From: Muraenolepis orangiensis
Taxonomy: Eukaryota; Chordata; Actinopteri; Gadiformes; Muraenolepididae
Reading direction: 5' to 3'
DNA length: 64,000 bases
Assembly (NCBI GenBank): GCA_027704905.1
Contig: CM051020.1
Span: forward strand, 8,518,835-8,582,834
The position numbers were made by a program, and so were the translations under genes. The notes under the pieces were generated by a model that saw only the letters and a list, made by a program, of their open reading frames with translations, had not been told where the DNA came from and did not search any database. Shown here piece after piece: positions 28,913-38,645 of the stretch (within the stretch, counting starts at the first letter, position 1; the number at the start of each line of letters is the position of its first letter).

Positions 28913-29729
28913 TCAATCAGGCATTTGAGTCTCGGACTCCGGAAAGCCGAGCAGTTCAGTCTTGGGCTCCGGAAAGCCGATCAGTTGAGGCTTGGGCTCC
29001 GGAAAGCCGATCAGTTGAGGCTTGGGCTCCGGAAAGCCGAGCAGAGACACCAGTCCTCCATGACACTGGAGGGCCTCATGAACAACAATGTCGATGTGTA
29101 CATCTCCTCCCACATGGACCTTCAGGAGAGAGGAGGAGAGGAACATTGCATCAAAAGGGGAAGCATTGAATGGTAGACCTACAAATTAACGGAAACGCCA
29201 TACACTCGTTCCTTGTGAAAAATAAATACATTCACAATCAATGTATACATTTGGGATAAGTTATGGTTTCCACGGGTCACCGTGGCCCACCTTGATGAAG
29301 TAGTTTGTTCCGGACACCACCTGGCTTGTGTATGACTTGGCCACGAACACATCATACTTCTGGTTATTCCCCCCCTCTACGGACGCCTTAACCTGTGTAG
29401 TAATAACAACATTTATATATATACAATGCAGCAGCAACAATCATATCGAAACACAGATTAGAGAGGTATGCCGATTCTCCCACGTTATCATCATAGTCAT
29501 ACAACCAGGTACTGGTTGTATGACTATGATTCATACAACCAGTACCTGGTTACTGTCGTGGTTGTAACGACTGTGTACGTGGGCCAGCAAATATAAGGCT
29601 ACACGTATTAGCCTCAAGAAAACCTACATAATCACTCACCTCATTACAGAGTTCCTGGACATATTCGCTCGCTTCCATAACCTCGCTGGGTCCTCCCATC
29701 ATCCTACAACTCACGTCCGCCGCCGTCAT
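28913..29729 (-). CDS. Stefin copy C with C-terminal decapeptide repeats
   Basis: Three phase-0 exons on the minus strand: 29640-29729, 29291-29392 and 28913-29119, giving 132 residues against about 98-106 for the family. Exon 1: MTAADVSCRMMGGPSEVMEA then SEYVQELCNE. Exon 2 has the canonical papain-binding loop QVVSG. Exon 3 begins VHVGGDVHIDIVVHEAL. The usual GVQESKTLN tail is replaced by about four copies of a 10-residue unit (GFPEPKPQLI and variants), encoded by a 30-bp tandem repeat, then ESETQMPD. The repeat replaces the second binding hairpin and C-terminal tail, so binding strength may be altered. Splice sites and frame are intact. A CACGTGAC box lies about 102 bp upstream of the ATG. 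Confidence 0.85.
28940..29045. repeat. 30-bp coding minisatellite in stefin copy C exon 3
   Basis: Unit CTTGGGCTCCGGAAAGCCGA plus ten bases of TCAGTTGAGG type, about 3.5 copies. The two central copies are identical, suggesting recent expansion. Confidence 0.9.
29495..29560. repeat. Palindrome in stefin copy C intron 1
   Basis: CATAGTCATACAACCAGGTAC is followed by its inverse complement through ...GACTATG. A second half-copy follows (CATACAACCAGTACCTGGT). It is the same palindrome family as in copy G intron 1. Confidence 0.8.
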
Positions 29730-29830
29730 GATGAAATTGCACTGGGAACTTCACACACACACAGGAGAACAGAAGTGCAGGCGTGATCCTAAACTGTGGA
29801 CAGTTTTAAGGTGGGTTGACTTGCAGCCAT

Positions 29831-29838
29831 CACGTGAC
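29831..29838. promoter_or_regulatory. CACGTGAC E-box upstream of stefin copy C
   Basis: An E-box of the type bound by USF and TFE/MITF factors, about 102 bp upstream of the start codon. Copy F has it at the same distance. Confidence 0.45.
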
Positions 29839-30070
29839 TCCTCCATGTGAAGGTGTGTCGCAGGTGGAACATAGAAGTCACGCCCAACCAACACTGTGGT
29901 GGCTGGGAGGTGATGCTCATGGGTCAACGTGTCTTCTGCTGTTTCGGGCTTTGTGATTTCAAGAAAAAAAGAATGTACGACAGTCCTTTGCGTAGTACAA
30001 CTCATAACTATTAATTAAACGACTGTCCATAGTATGAGCTCATTGTTCTGCCCAGGGTTTGAGTTACCAT

Positions 30071-30756
30071 TGTCACAATGGCTATTTACCCTGCCTCCAC
30101 TAGGGGACAGCGGCACCCGCATTTACATTTCCCCCACACCGGCAGCGCATGATAATCAGCCGGCCTATTTAAGTCTACCCCGCACACTCATACTTTGCCA
30201 GATTGTTCCTTGACTAATGCAAGACTCTCCAGTGTTTACCTCCGGGCCGATTTCCCGTTGCCGACCCTGCCTGCCCTGGACCTGCCCGCCCTGTCTTGTT
30301 CCTGATCTACCGCCCGTCCCTGACTACGCTTCTGCCTGCCCCTGCCTGGTTCCTGACTTACTGCCCGTCCCTGACTACGCTTCTGCCTGCCCCTGCCTGG
30401 TTCCTGACTTACTGCCCGTCAATGACTACGCTTCTGCCTGCCCCTGCCTGGTTCCTGACTTACTGCCCGTCCCTGACTACGCTTCTGCCTGCCCCTGCCT
30501 GGTTCCTGACTTACTGCCCGTCCCTGACTACGCTTCTGCCTGCCCCTGCCTGGTTCCTGACTTACTGCCCGTCAATGACTACGCTTCTGCCTGCCCCTGC
30601 CTGGTTCGTCTACCCTGCCCCGGTTCTGATCACCTGCCTGTCCCCGACTACGTCTCTGCCTGTCCCTGTCTGTGTGTGATATTTATCGCAATAAATACCA
30701 CTACCTGCCTTTGGTGTCTGTGTGCAGCTCTTGGGTCCAAACCTAAACCCGTGACA
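30071..30756 (+). mobile_element. Gypsy-type LTR with internal 60-bp minisatellite
   Basis: Bounded by TGTCAC and GTGACA, the usual inverted ends of fish Gypsy LTRs. It contains CTATTTAAG as a TATA-like box near 30165 and GCAATAAATACC near 30688 as polyadenylation signal. Between them, about six copies of a 60-bp unit (CTGCCCGTCCCTGACTACGC and following) create an open frame of PDYASACPCLVPDLLPV repeats, which is not a gene. Immediately downstream, at 30773, the gag start MDPVHTPTPEDRLERAED is readable. Confidence 0.7.
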
Positions 30757-30772
30757 GAACAATCTGGCCACG

Positions 30773-30895
30773 ATGGACCCAGTGCACACCCCCACACCGG
30801 AGGACCGCCTCGAGAGGGCTGAGGACGCCCTCTCTCATCACAGCGGACACCTGTCGGTGCTGGCCCAGTCGATCGTGGCACTAGAGCAGGGGCGG
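30773..30895 (+). pseudogene. Gypsy gag N-terminal fragment
   Basis: The frame MDPVHTPTPEDRLERAEDAL then SHHSGHLSVLAQSIVALEQ is like the start of Gypsy gag in fish. It is cut at 30889 by CAGGGGCGGCGCCAGGGGGG, which resembles a hAT terminal repeat. The rest of the retrotransposon is absent. Confidence 0.6.
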
Positions 30896-30999
30896 CGCCA
30901 GGGGGGCGCTAGGGGGGCTGAAGCACCCCCCAGGATTGCCAAAGCACCCCTTAAGCACCCCCAATAAATATGTGTTTAAAAAAAAATAATCCCAGCAAT

Positions 31000-31860
31000 C
31001 CTGGCTACCCTGCGTGACATCATCGGCCTGTCAAATCTACACCGGAGGACAGAGGCGAGAGCTCTCAGTCAGTGCAATCATCGACGAGACATTTGTTGTA
31101 CATCTCATTATTTTCGAGGATGTATTCAGAACAACCAAGTTCATGGCGTAGGATGTAGTGACGTTTAGCAATTGCAACCAACTGATAACTGATAACTCTG
31201 ATAATGCTCTGTAGATATAAAGCTAACAAAAACACAACCATTCTTACTTTCAGGTCCATTACGCTAATGAAAACATACTAATGAATATTATATTCAATTT
31301 TTGCTAATGGATCCCCCCTAAATCGTGTACACTGGTCCTTAAAATACAATTTAGAAAACTTCATAAAGTATATTTTCAAAAATAAGTTACGGTAAAACCA
31401 AGGATATAAATGTTTTCTTGTTACTGTACGAACATCTAAGCCAATTAATGGCAAAATATTTTACAACCGTTCATCATGGTGGGGTTTTGAAAGTCATGAT
31501 GTTAGACTATTCTTTTAACTTAAATGTTCCACTTTTTCCTATGTTGTTCATCGTAGGGAGTTCTCCCCTGACAGCCGGACACTTCATGTTGGCAGTGGAC
31601 CAGACCATTGTGAATGGCAGTGTTGCAAATTTTGATGCCCTCATACTGATGTTTGCAACGTACTAATAATAATAATAATAATAAACGTACTACTGCCTCA
31701 ACATCACCTATCCAGCAAAACTGGGGGCAACGTATACATGTATAAATGTACAAAGTATAATGTAGTAATATATATATATATCTATATCTATATAGATATA
31801 TATTTATTAGATCTATATCTATGTATCTATATATATATATAGATATATATATATATATAC
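31000..31860. other. Unassigned DNA with simple repeats
   Basis: No gene recognised. (TAA)n lies at 31663-31685 and (AT)n/TATC-type repeats at 31768-31860, directly before the next stefin-unit flank. Confidence 0.4.
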
Positions 31861-33075
31861 AAAGAAGTATTGATACTTTTGACAAGCTTAATAACTGTAC
31901 TCCTCGAACATGTAGATTCAAATGTTGTGCTTTGAATATTTGTGTTTGTAAGTTATGTTCAATCAAAATATTTAACTACAACTTGCCGTGCACGAGTTAC
32001 AAATCGATATAGAATGTTCCCTATTCTTGTGTTTAACTAGAGACAAAAAAAGTTGATACCTACAGTCAGTGTTTTGTTTTTGCACTGTACATGTATACGT
32101 TGTAGAATATGATCGATAGTCTTATAGTCTTCTCATAGTTTATCACAGGTAAACCTGGATATTTGAGTAGATACAAAATACGATAATACAAAACTCGGAA
32201 GCCAGAAAACTCAAAGCTTGTTTTGCCGTGTGCTAATTAAATTGATTTTATTTAACGGCTGTTGGGAAACCAAACCCTGCTTCTTCCTCTTTGGACACGC
32301 TAACCCCTCACCAGGTCAAAAGGGTCACAGTCAAACAAGCAAAAAAGTATTGCAAAATACGCAAAACTAGCGTTGCAAGTCGCAAGACATCACGCCGGAT
32401 GGGGGCCGGGCCGTGAAGAGCTCTTGGAAGATCCGACGGGTCATAACCTCATTAAACCGTAAAAATATAAACGGCAATTATGTTTTCTTCTACTTCTCAC
32501 TGGAAGAAAAGAAGACCAATCATGCTTTTAAATTGAGTCGCTATGAAAACCTGACTTTGCTACCGGGATTGGTTTTTAGAACGGATGACATGAAACAGAA
32601 AATACATTCAGTTCTTTGCGACCTGACGGTAGAGCAGTTATACATATATAGTTATACACAGTGAGCACAGAAGAGGCTCTGGAATTCTGAAAATGCTGAG
32701 CACAAACCAGGCGAGGCCCATATAGGTTCATACAGAGTTGGCAATGAGGATGATGGATGACATATTTCACGCACTACTATGCCCACAAAGCACAATGTGG
32801 ACATTTCCAAAAGGGCGTTGGTTGAGTCTACTTTTATTCTATTCAATTTTTTTGTTAAATGTATAATGAAGCCATTGACTCAAGAGGGGAAATTGTGGTA
32901 AAGCTGCATTCAATGAAAAGAAGAAAAACATCATTCCAATTATTATTTTATTAATATAAGTACACCAATAGGCCTACATTGTTTTAGGCGCTTACCTTAA
33001 AATCTATAGAAAACTGCAGTTGACAAATACAAATCAATTGTGATTGAGTTAAAAAAAAAAAAAGACAAATTAATA
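31861..33075 (+). repeat. Stefin-unit flank, third unit (precedes copy D)
   Basis: Full-length version of the recurring flank, from AAAGAAGTATTGATACTTTT to TTGACAAATACAAATCAATT. It includes the frame containing LSRYENLTLLPGLVFRTDD. It matches 43070-43390 plus 44375-45290 and the inverted segment 61500-62680. Confidence 0.8.
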
Positions 33076-33082
33076 AAAAGAG

Positions 33083-33527
33083 TTAAGGCAGTTCTTCACT
33101 CTTCTCCACTGGGCCGAATTTAAAAAAGTCAATCGGACTGTTGAGAGTCTTGGACTCCTGAACGCCGTTCAGAGACACCAGTCCTCCATTAAACGGGAGG
33201 GTCTTATAAACACAAAGGTGGATATAGTCATCTCCTCCCACATGGACCTTCAGGAGAGAGGAGGAGAGGAACATTGCATCAAAAGGGGAAACATAATGGA
33301 ATGAATGGTAGGCCTACAAATTAACGGAAACGCCATACACTCGTTCCTTGTGAAAAATAAATACATTCACAATCAATGTATACATTTGGGATAAGTTATG
33401 GTTTCCACGGGTCACCGTGGCCCACCTTGATTAAGTAGTTGACTCCGTTGACCACCTGGCTTTTGTATGACTTGGCCACGAACACATCATACTTCTGGTT
33501 AGTCTTCCCCTCTACGGACGCCTTAAC
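33083..33527 (-). pseudogene. Stefin copy D, exons 2 and 3, exon 1 missing
   Basis: Minus-strand exon 2 33426-33527 (VKASVEGKTNQKYDVFVAK, binding loop QVVNG) and exon 3 33083-33247 (VHVGGDDYIHLCVYKTL ... SPIDFFKFGPVEKSEELP). Both frames and splice sites are intact and exon 3 has a longer tail than copies F and G. Upstream, intron 1 with its minisatellite runs to about 34390 and is then cut by a LINE; no exon 1 is found before the next unit. It is scored as a partial gene. Its loop and exon 3 tail are nearest to copy H. Confidence 0.75.
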
Positions 33528-33589
33528 CTGTGTAGTAATAACAACAACATTTCAATACAATGCAGCAACAATCGTGAAGTAACAAAGAT

Positions 33590-34228
33590 TGCACCGTGAC
33601 CAATAGGAGTAGTAGATGTTTGTTTACTGTGACCAATAAGAGTAGTAGATGGTTGTTATACCGTGACTAATAGGAGTAGTAGATGGTTGTTATACCCTGA
33701 CCAATAGGAGTAGTAGATGTTTGTTATACCCTGACCAATAGGAGTAGTAGATGGTTGTTATACCGTGACCAATAAGAGTAGTAGATGGTTGTTATACCGT
33801 GACCAATAGGAGTAGTAGATGTTTGTTTACTGTGACCAATAGGAGTAGTAGATGTTTGTTTACTGTGACCAATAGGAGTAGTAGATGTTTGTTATACCCT
33901 GACCAATAGGAGTAGTAGATGGTTGTTATACCGTGACCAATAGGAGTAGTAGATGTTTGTTTACTGTGACCAATAGGAGTAGTAGATGTTTGTTTACTGT
34001 GACCAATAGGAGTAGTAGATGTTTGTTATACCCTGACCGATAGGAGTAGTAGATGTTTGTTTACTGTGACCAATAGGAGTAGTAGATGTTTGTTTACTGT
34101 GACCAATAGGAGTAGTAGATGTTTGTTATACCCTGACCAATAGGAGTAGTAGATGTTTGTTTACTGTGACCAATAGGAGTAGTAGATGTTTGTTTACTGT
34201 GACCAATAGGAGTAGTAGATGTTTGTTG
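33590..34228. repeat. 31-33-bp minisatellite in stefin copy D intron 1
   Basis: About 19-20 copies of GACCAATAGGAGTAGTAGAT plus GTTTGTTTACTGT or GGTTGTTATACC variants. It is the same unit as at 45815-46085 (copy G) and, inverted, 60700-61005 (copy H). Confidence 0.95.
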
Positions 34229-34389
34229 TACTACTTCCTATAGAACGTTTGGTAAAGAAGCGTGTTTGGGAGGGCAGGCTGCATCATGCTGCTCATGTGT
34301 TATTTGATGCTTTGTTCAATAAATATATTAAACTTAGTATCCGGACCTCTGCGAAAGACTCTTATTCCACCCGAGTAGAAATTATACTC

Positions 34390-36610
34390 ACAAGTCCCCG
34401 GCTGAGTGCCGCTTTGTTGGAGTTTACCCCAGTGGACGAGAGGGTCGCCTCCCTACATCTTAGGGTCATGGGAGGGAAAACTCTGACTGTTGTTTGTGCC
34501 TATGCACCAAACAACAGTTCGGAATATCCCGCCTTCTTGCACACCCTGGATGGAGACCTGCATGGGGCTCCTGAAGGGGACTCTATAGTCCTCCTGGGAG
34601 ACTTCAACGCACACGTGGGTAACGATGGGGAAACTTGGAGGGGCGTGTTGGGGATGAACGGCCTACCTGATCTGAACCGGAGTGGGGTTTTGTTATTGGA
34701 TTTCTGTGCTAGTCATGGATTGGCCATAACAAACACCATGTTCAAACATAAGGATGCTCATAAGTGTACATGGTACCAGAGTACCTTAGGCCGAAGATCA
34801 ATGATCGATTTTGTTATCGTATCATCTGGCCTGAGGCCGCATGTTTTGGACACTCGGGTGAAGAGAGGGGCAGAGCTGTCAACCGATCACCATCTGGTGG
34901 TGAGTTGGGTAAGATGGCGGGGGAAGCCTCTGGACAGACCTGGTAAGCCCAAACGTGTAGTGCGGGTGAACTGGGAACCTCTGGTGGATGCCCCTGTCCG
35001 GGAGACCTTCAACTCACACCTCCGGCGGAATTTTTCGGGCATCTCTGTGGAGGCTGGGGGCATTGAGCCAGAGTGGTCAGTGTTCAAAGCTTCTATTGCC
35101 GAAGCTGCGGTTGAGAGTTGTGGCCTCAAGGTCATTGGTGCCTCAAGGGGCGGCAACCCTCGGACTTCGTGGTGGACACAGGTGGTCAGGGAAGCCGTCC
35201 GGCTGAAGAAGGAGGCCTTCCGGGCTATGTTAGCCTGGGAGACTCCGGACTCAGTTGCGAGGTATCGACAGGCCAAGAGGACGGCAGCCTTGGCTGTAGC
35301 GGAGGCAAAGCAGCGGGTGTGGGAGGAATTCGGAGAAGCCATGGAGAAGGACTTTCAGTCGGCACCAAAGCGTTTCTGGCAAACAATCCGGCGCCTCAGG
35401 AGGGGGAAGCGTGGGTCCATCCAAGCTGTGTACAGTAAGGGTGGAACATTGCTGACCTCAACTGAGGAGGTGATCGGGCGGTGGAAAGAACACTTTGAGG
35501 AACTTCTTAACCCAACTACACCCTCAATGGTAGAGACAGAGCTGGAGGATGAAGGACGGCAAACATCAATCTCCCTGGAGGAAGTCACTGCGGTAGTCAA
35601 ACATCTCCGCAGTGGCAAAGCCCCAGGGGTTGATGAGATCCGTCCAGAAATGCTAAAGGCTCTGAGTGTTGAGGGGCTGTCGTGGATGACACGTCTTTTC
35701 AACATTGCGTGGAAGTCTGGGACAGTGCCTGAGGAGTGGCAAACGGGGTGGTGGTACCCCTGTTCAAAAAGGGTGACCAGAGGGTGTGTGCCAATTACAG
35801 GGGTATCACATTACTCAGCCTCCCTGGGAAAGTCTACTCCAAGTTGCTGGAAAGGAGGGTTCGGCCGATAGTCGAACCTCAGATTGAAGAGGAACAATGC
35901 GGATTCCGCCCTGGTCGTGGAACAACGGACCAGCTTTTCACTCTTGCAAGGATGCTGGAGGGGGCTTGGGAGTATGCCCATCCGATCTACATGTGTTTTG
36001 TAGATTTGGAGAAGGCATATGATCGGGTCCCTCGGGAAATACTGTGGGGGGTGCTGCGGGAGTATGGGGTGCGGGGGTCACTGTTGAGGGCCATCCAATC
36101 TCTCTACTCCCAAAGCAAGAGCTGTGTCCGGATTCTCGGTACAAAGTCAGGCCTGTTCTCAGTGGGTGTTGGCCTCCGCCAGGGCTGCGCTTTGTCACCC
36201 ATCCTGTTTGTGATTTTCATGGACAGGATTTCAAGGCGTAGTCATGGAGGGGAGGGGTTTCAGTATGGTGGGCTCAGGATTGAATCGCTGCTGTTTGCAG
36301 ATGATGTGGTCCTGTTTGCGTCATCAGTATGTGACCTTCAGCACTCACTGGATCGGTTTGCAGCAGAATGTGAAGCGGCTGGGATGAGGATCAGCACCTC
36401 CAAATCTGAGGCCATGATTCTTAGCAGGAAACCGGTGGATTGTCTACTCCAAGTAGGGAGGGAGTCCTTATCCCAAGTGAAGGAGTTCAAGTATCTCGGG
36501 GTCTTGTTCTCGAGTGAGGGGAGGATGGAGCGTGAGATTGACAGGAGAATAGGTGCAGCGGGAGCGGTATTGGGTGCACTTTGGCGCACCGTTGTAACCA
36601 GCCCTTCGTG
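34390..36610 (+). mobile_element. RTE-type LINE, 5'- and 3'-truncated
   Basis: Encodes an apurinic-type endonuclease and reverse transcriptase. Endonuclease motifs: VVCAYAPNN, VLLGDFNAHVG, IDFVIVSSG, STDHHLVV. Reverse transcriptase motifs: LRSGKAPGVDEIRPEMLK, NYRGITLLSLPGKVYSKLLE, FRPGRGTTDQLF, CFVDLEKAYDRVPR (motif A), LRQGCALSPILF (motif B), LLFADDVVLFAS (catalytic DD) and EFKYLGVLF. The long open frame from 34219 is chimeric; its first 57 codons are stefin intron sequence. A one-base deletion at about 35745 splits the protein (the second frame, to 36638, resumes VVVPLFKKGDQ). The 3' end stops at AVLGALWRTVVTS and joins an L2-type tail. Conserved catalytic residues suggest a fairly young insertion. 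Confidence 0.85.
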
Positions 36611-36737
36611 CTGTGCTGTGCAACGACAATACATTTGAACCTAATGAAATGATTATCTTATTTATTCACTCTGTAAGTTGTGCCAATTCATGACACTTCC
36701 TTTAGTTTTTTTCTGGGGCTTGTGGTTTGTTCTGAAT

Positions 36738-36870
36738 GTAGTGTCTCGTGGATCGGGTTCTCAGACCGCACGCTGAGTATGCTGCTGTCTATATTGATGT
36801 TGACATTATAGGTTCACTGACTAGTTCCCTGACCGTCCTAACCCGGAGAGGGTGCTTCAGATCGCAGAGA
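36738..36870. repeat. Unit R fragment, third copy
   Basis: GTAGTGTCTCGTGGATCGGG through ACTAGTTCCCTGACC, as at 25537 and 57631. It lies between the LINE and the next stefin flank. Confidence 0.6.
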
Positions 36871-37150
36871 CATCATTCCAATTATTATTTTATTTAGACT
36901 GTATGGCAAGTAGACCAATAGGCCTACATTGTTTTAGGCGCTTACCTTAAAATCAATAGAAAACTGAAGTTGACTAATACAAATAAATTGTGAATAAAAA
37001 AAAGATGAATTAATAAAAACAGTTAAGGCAGTTCTCTTCTCCACTGGGCACTGGACGCCATATACTCGTTCCTTGTGAAAAATAAATACATTCACAATCA
37101 ATGTATATATTTGGGATAAGTTATGGTTTCCACGGGTCACCGTGGCCCAC

Positions 37151-37438
<288 letters not shown>

Positions 37439-37740
37439 CCTGTTTTGTAGCTTTCTCCACTTGGATAATTAACTGGATAATCGTATCGTTAAGTAAACAT
37501 GTGGTATCAAAGAAGTATTCATACTTTTAACAAGCTTAATAACTGTACTAAGAAGAAAAAAAAACATAATTCCAATTATTATTTTATTAATAGAAGTACA
37601 CCAATGGGCCTACATTGTTTTAGGTGCTTACCTTAAAGTCTATAGAAAACTGCAGTTGACAAATACAAATGAACTGCGAATTTAAAAAAAGACGAATTAA
37701 TAAAAACAGTTAAGGCAGTTCTCTTCTCCACTGGGCCGAA

Positions 37741-38445
37741 TTAAAAATAGTCAACCGGGCAGTTGAGAGTCTTGGACTCCTGAACGCCGTGCAGAGACAC
37801 CTCTTCTCCATTACACGGGAGGGTCTTAAAAACACGAAGGTGGAGGTGTTCATCTCCTCCCACATGGACCTTCAGGAGAGAGGAGGAGAGGAACATTGCA
37901 TCAAAAGGGGAAGCATAATGGAATGAATGGTAGGCCTACAAATTAACGGAAACGCCATACACTCGTTCCTTGTGAAAAATAAATACATTCACAATCAATG
38001 TATACATTTGGGATAAGTTATGGTTTCTACGGGTCACCGTGGCCCACCTTGATGAAATAGTTTGTTCCGGACATCATCTGGCTTCTGTATTCCTTGGCCA
38101 CGAACACATCATACGTCTGTTTAGTCTCCCCCTCTACGGATGCCTTAACCTGTGTAGTAATAACATTTCAATACAATGCAGCAGCAACAATCATATCGAA
38201 ACACAGATTCGAGAGTTATGCCGATTCTCCCACGTTATCATCATAGTCATACAACCAGTACCTGGTTACTGTCGTGGTTGTAACGACTGTGTACGTGGGC
38301 CAGCAAATATAAGGCTACACGTATTAGCCTCAAGAAAACCTACATAATCACTCACCCCATTACAGAGTTCCTGGACATATTCGCTCGCTTCCATAACCTC
38401 GCTGGGTCCTCCCGTCATCCTACAACTCACGTCCGCCGTCGCCAT
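37741..38445 (-). CDS. Stefin copy F
   Basis: Complete three-exon stefin on the minus strand: 38356-38445, 38048-38149 and 37741-37869, all phase 0, giving 106 residues. Exon 1: MATADVSCRMTGGPSEVMEA then SEYVQELCNG. Exon 2: VKASVEGETKQTYDVFVAK with binding loop QMMSG, where valine is replaced by methionine. Exon 3: VHVGGDEHLHLRVFKTLPCN ending LNCPVDYF, an aromatic C-terminus like human cystatin B. Exon 1 and 250 bp upstream are almost identical to copy C, and a CACGTGAC box sits about 102 bp before the ATG. Predicted functional cytosolic cathepsin inhibitor. Confidence 0.88.
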
Positions 38446-38546
38446 GATGAAATTGCACTGGGAACTTCACACACACACAGGAGAACAGAAGTGCAGGCGT
38501 GATCCTAAACTGTGGACAGTTTTAAGGTGGGTTGACTTGCAGCCAT

Positions 38547-38554
38547 CACGTGAC
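38547..38554. promoter_or_regulatory. CACGTGAC E-box upstream of stefin copy F
   Basis: Same motif and spacing as in copy C. Confidence 0.45.
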
Positions 38555-38645
38555 TCCTCCATGTGAAGGTGTGTCGCAGGTGGAACATAGAAGTCACGCC
38601 CCCAACCAACACTGTGGTGGTTGGGAGGTGATGCTCATGGGTCAA

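Noticed and set aside
30217..30822. 201-codon proline/cysteine-rich protein
   Set aside because: It is the 60-bp repeat inside a Gypsy LTR, running into the gag leader.
31520..31966. 148-codon minus frame rich in I and Y
   Set aside because: Half of it is AT-repeat translation and the rest has no recognisable domain.
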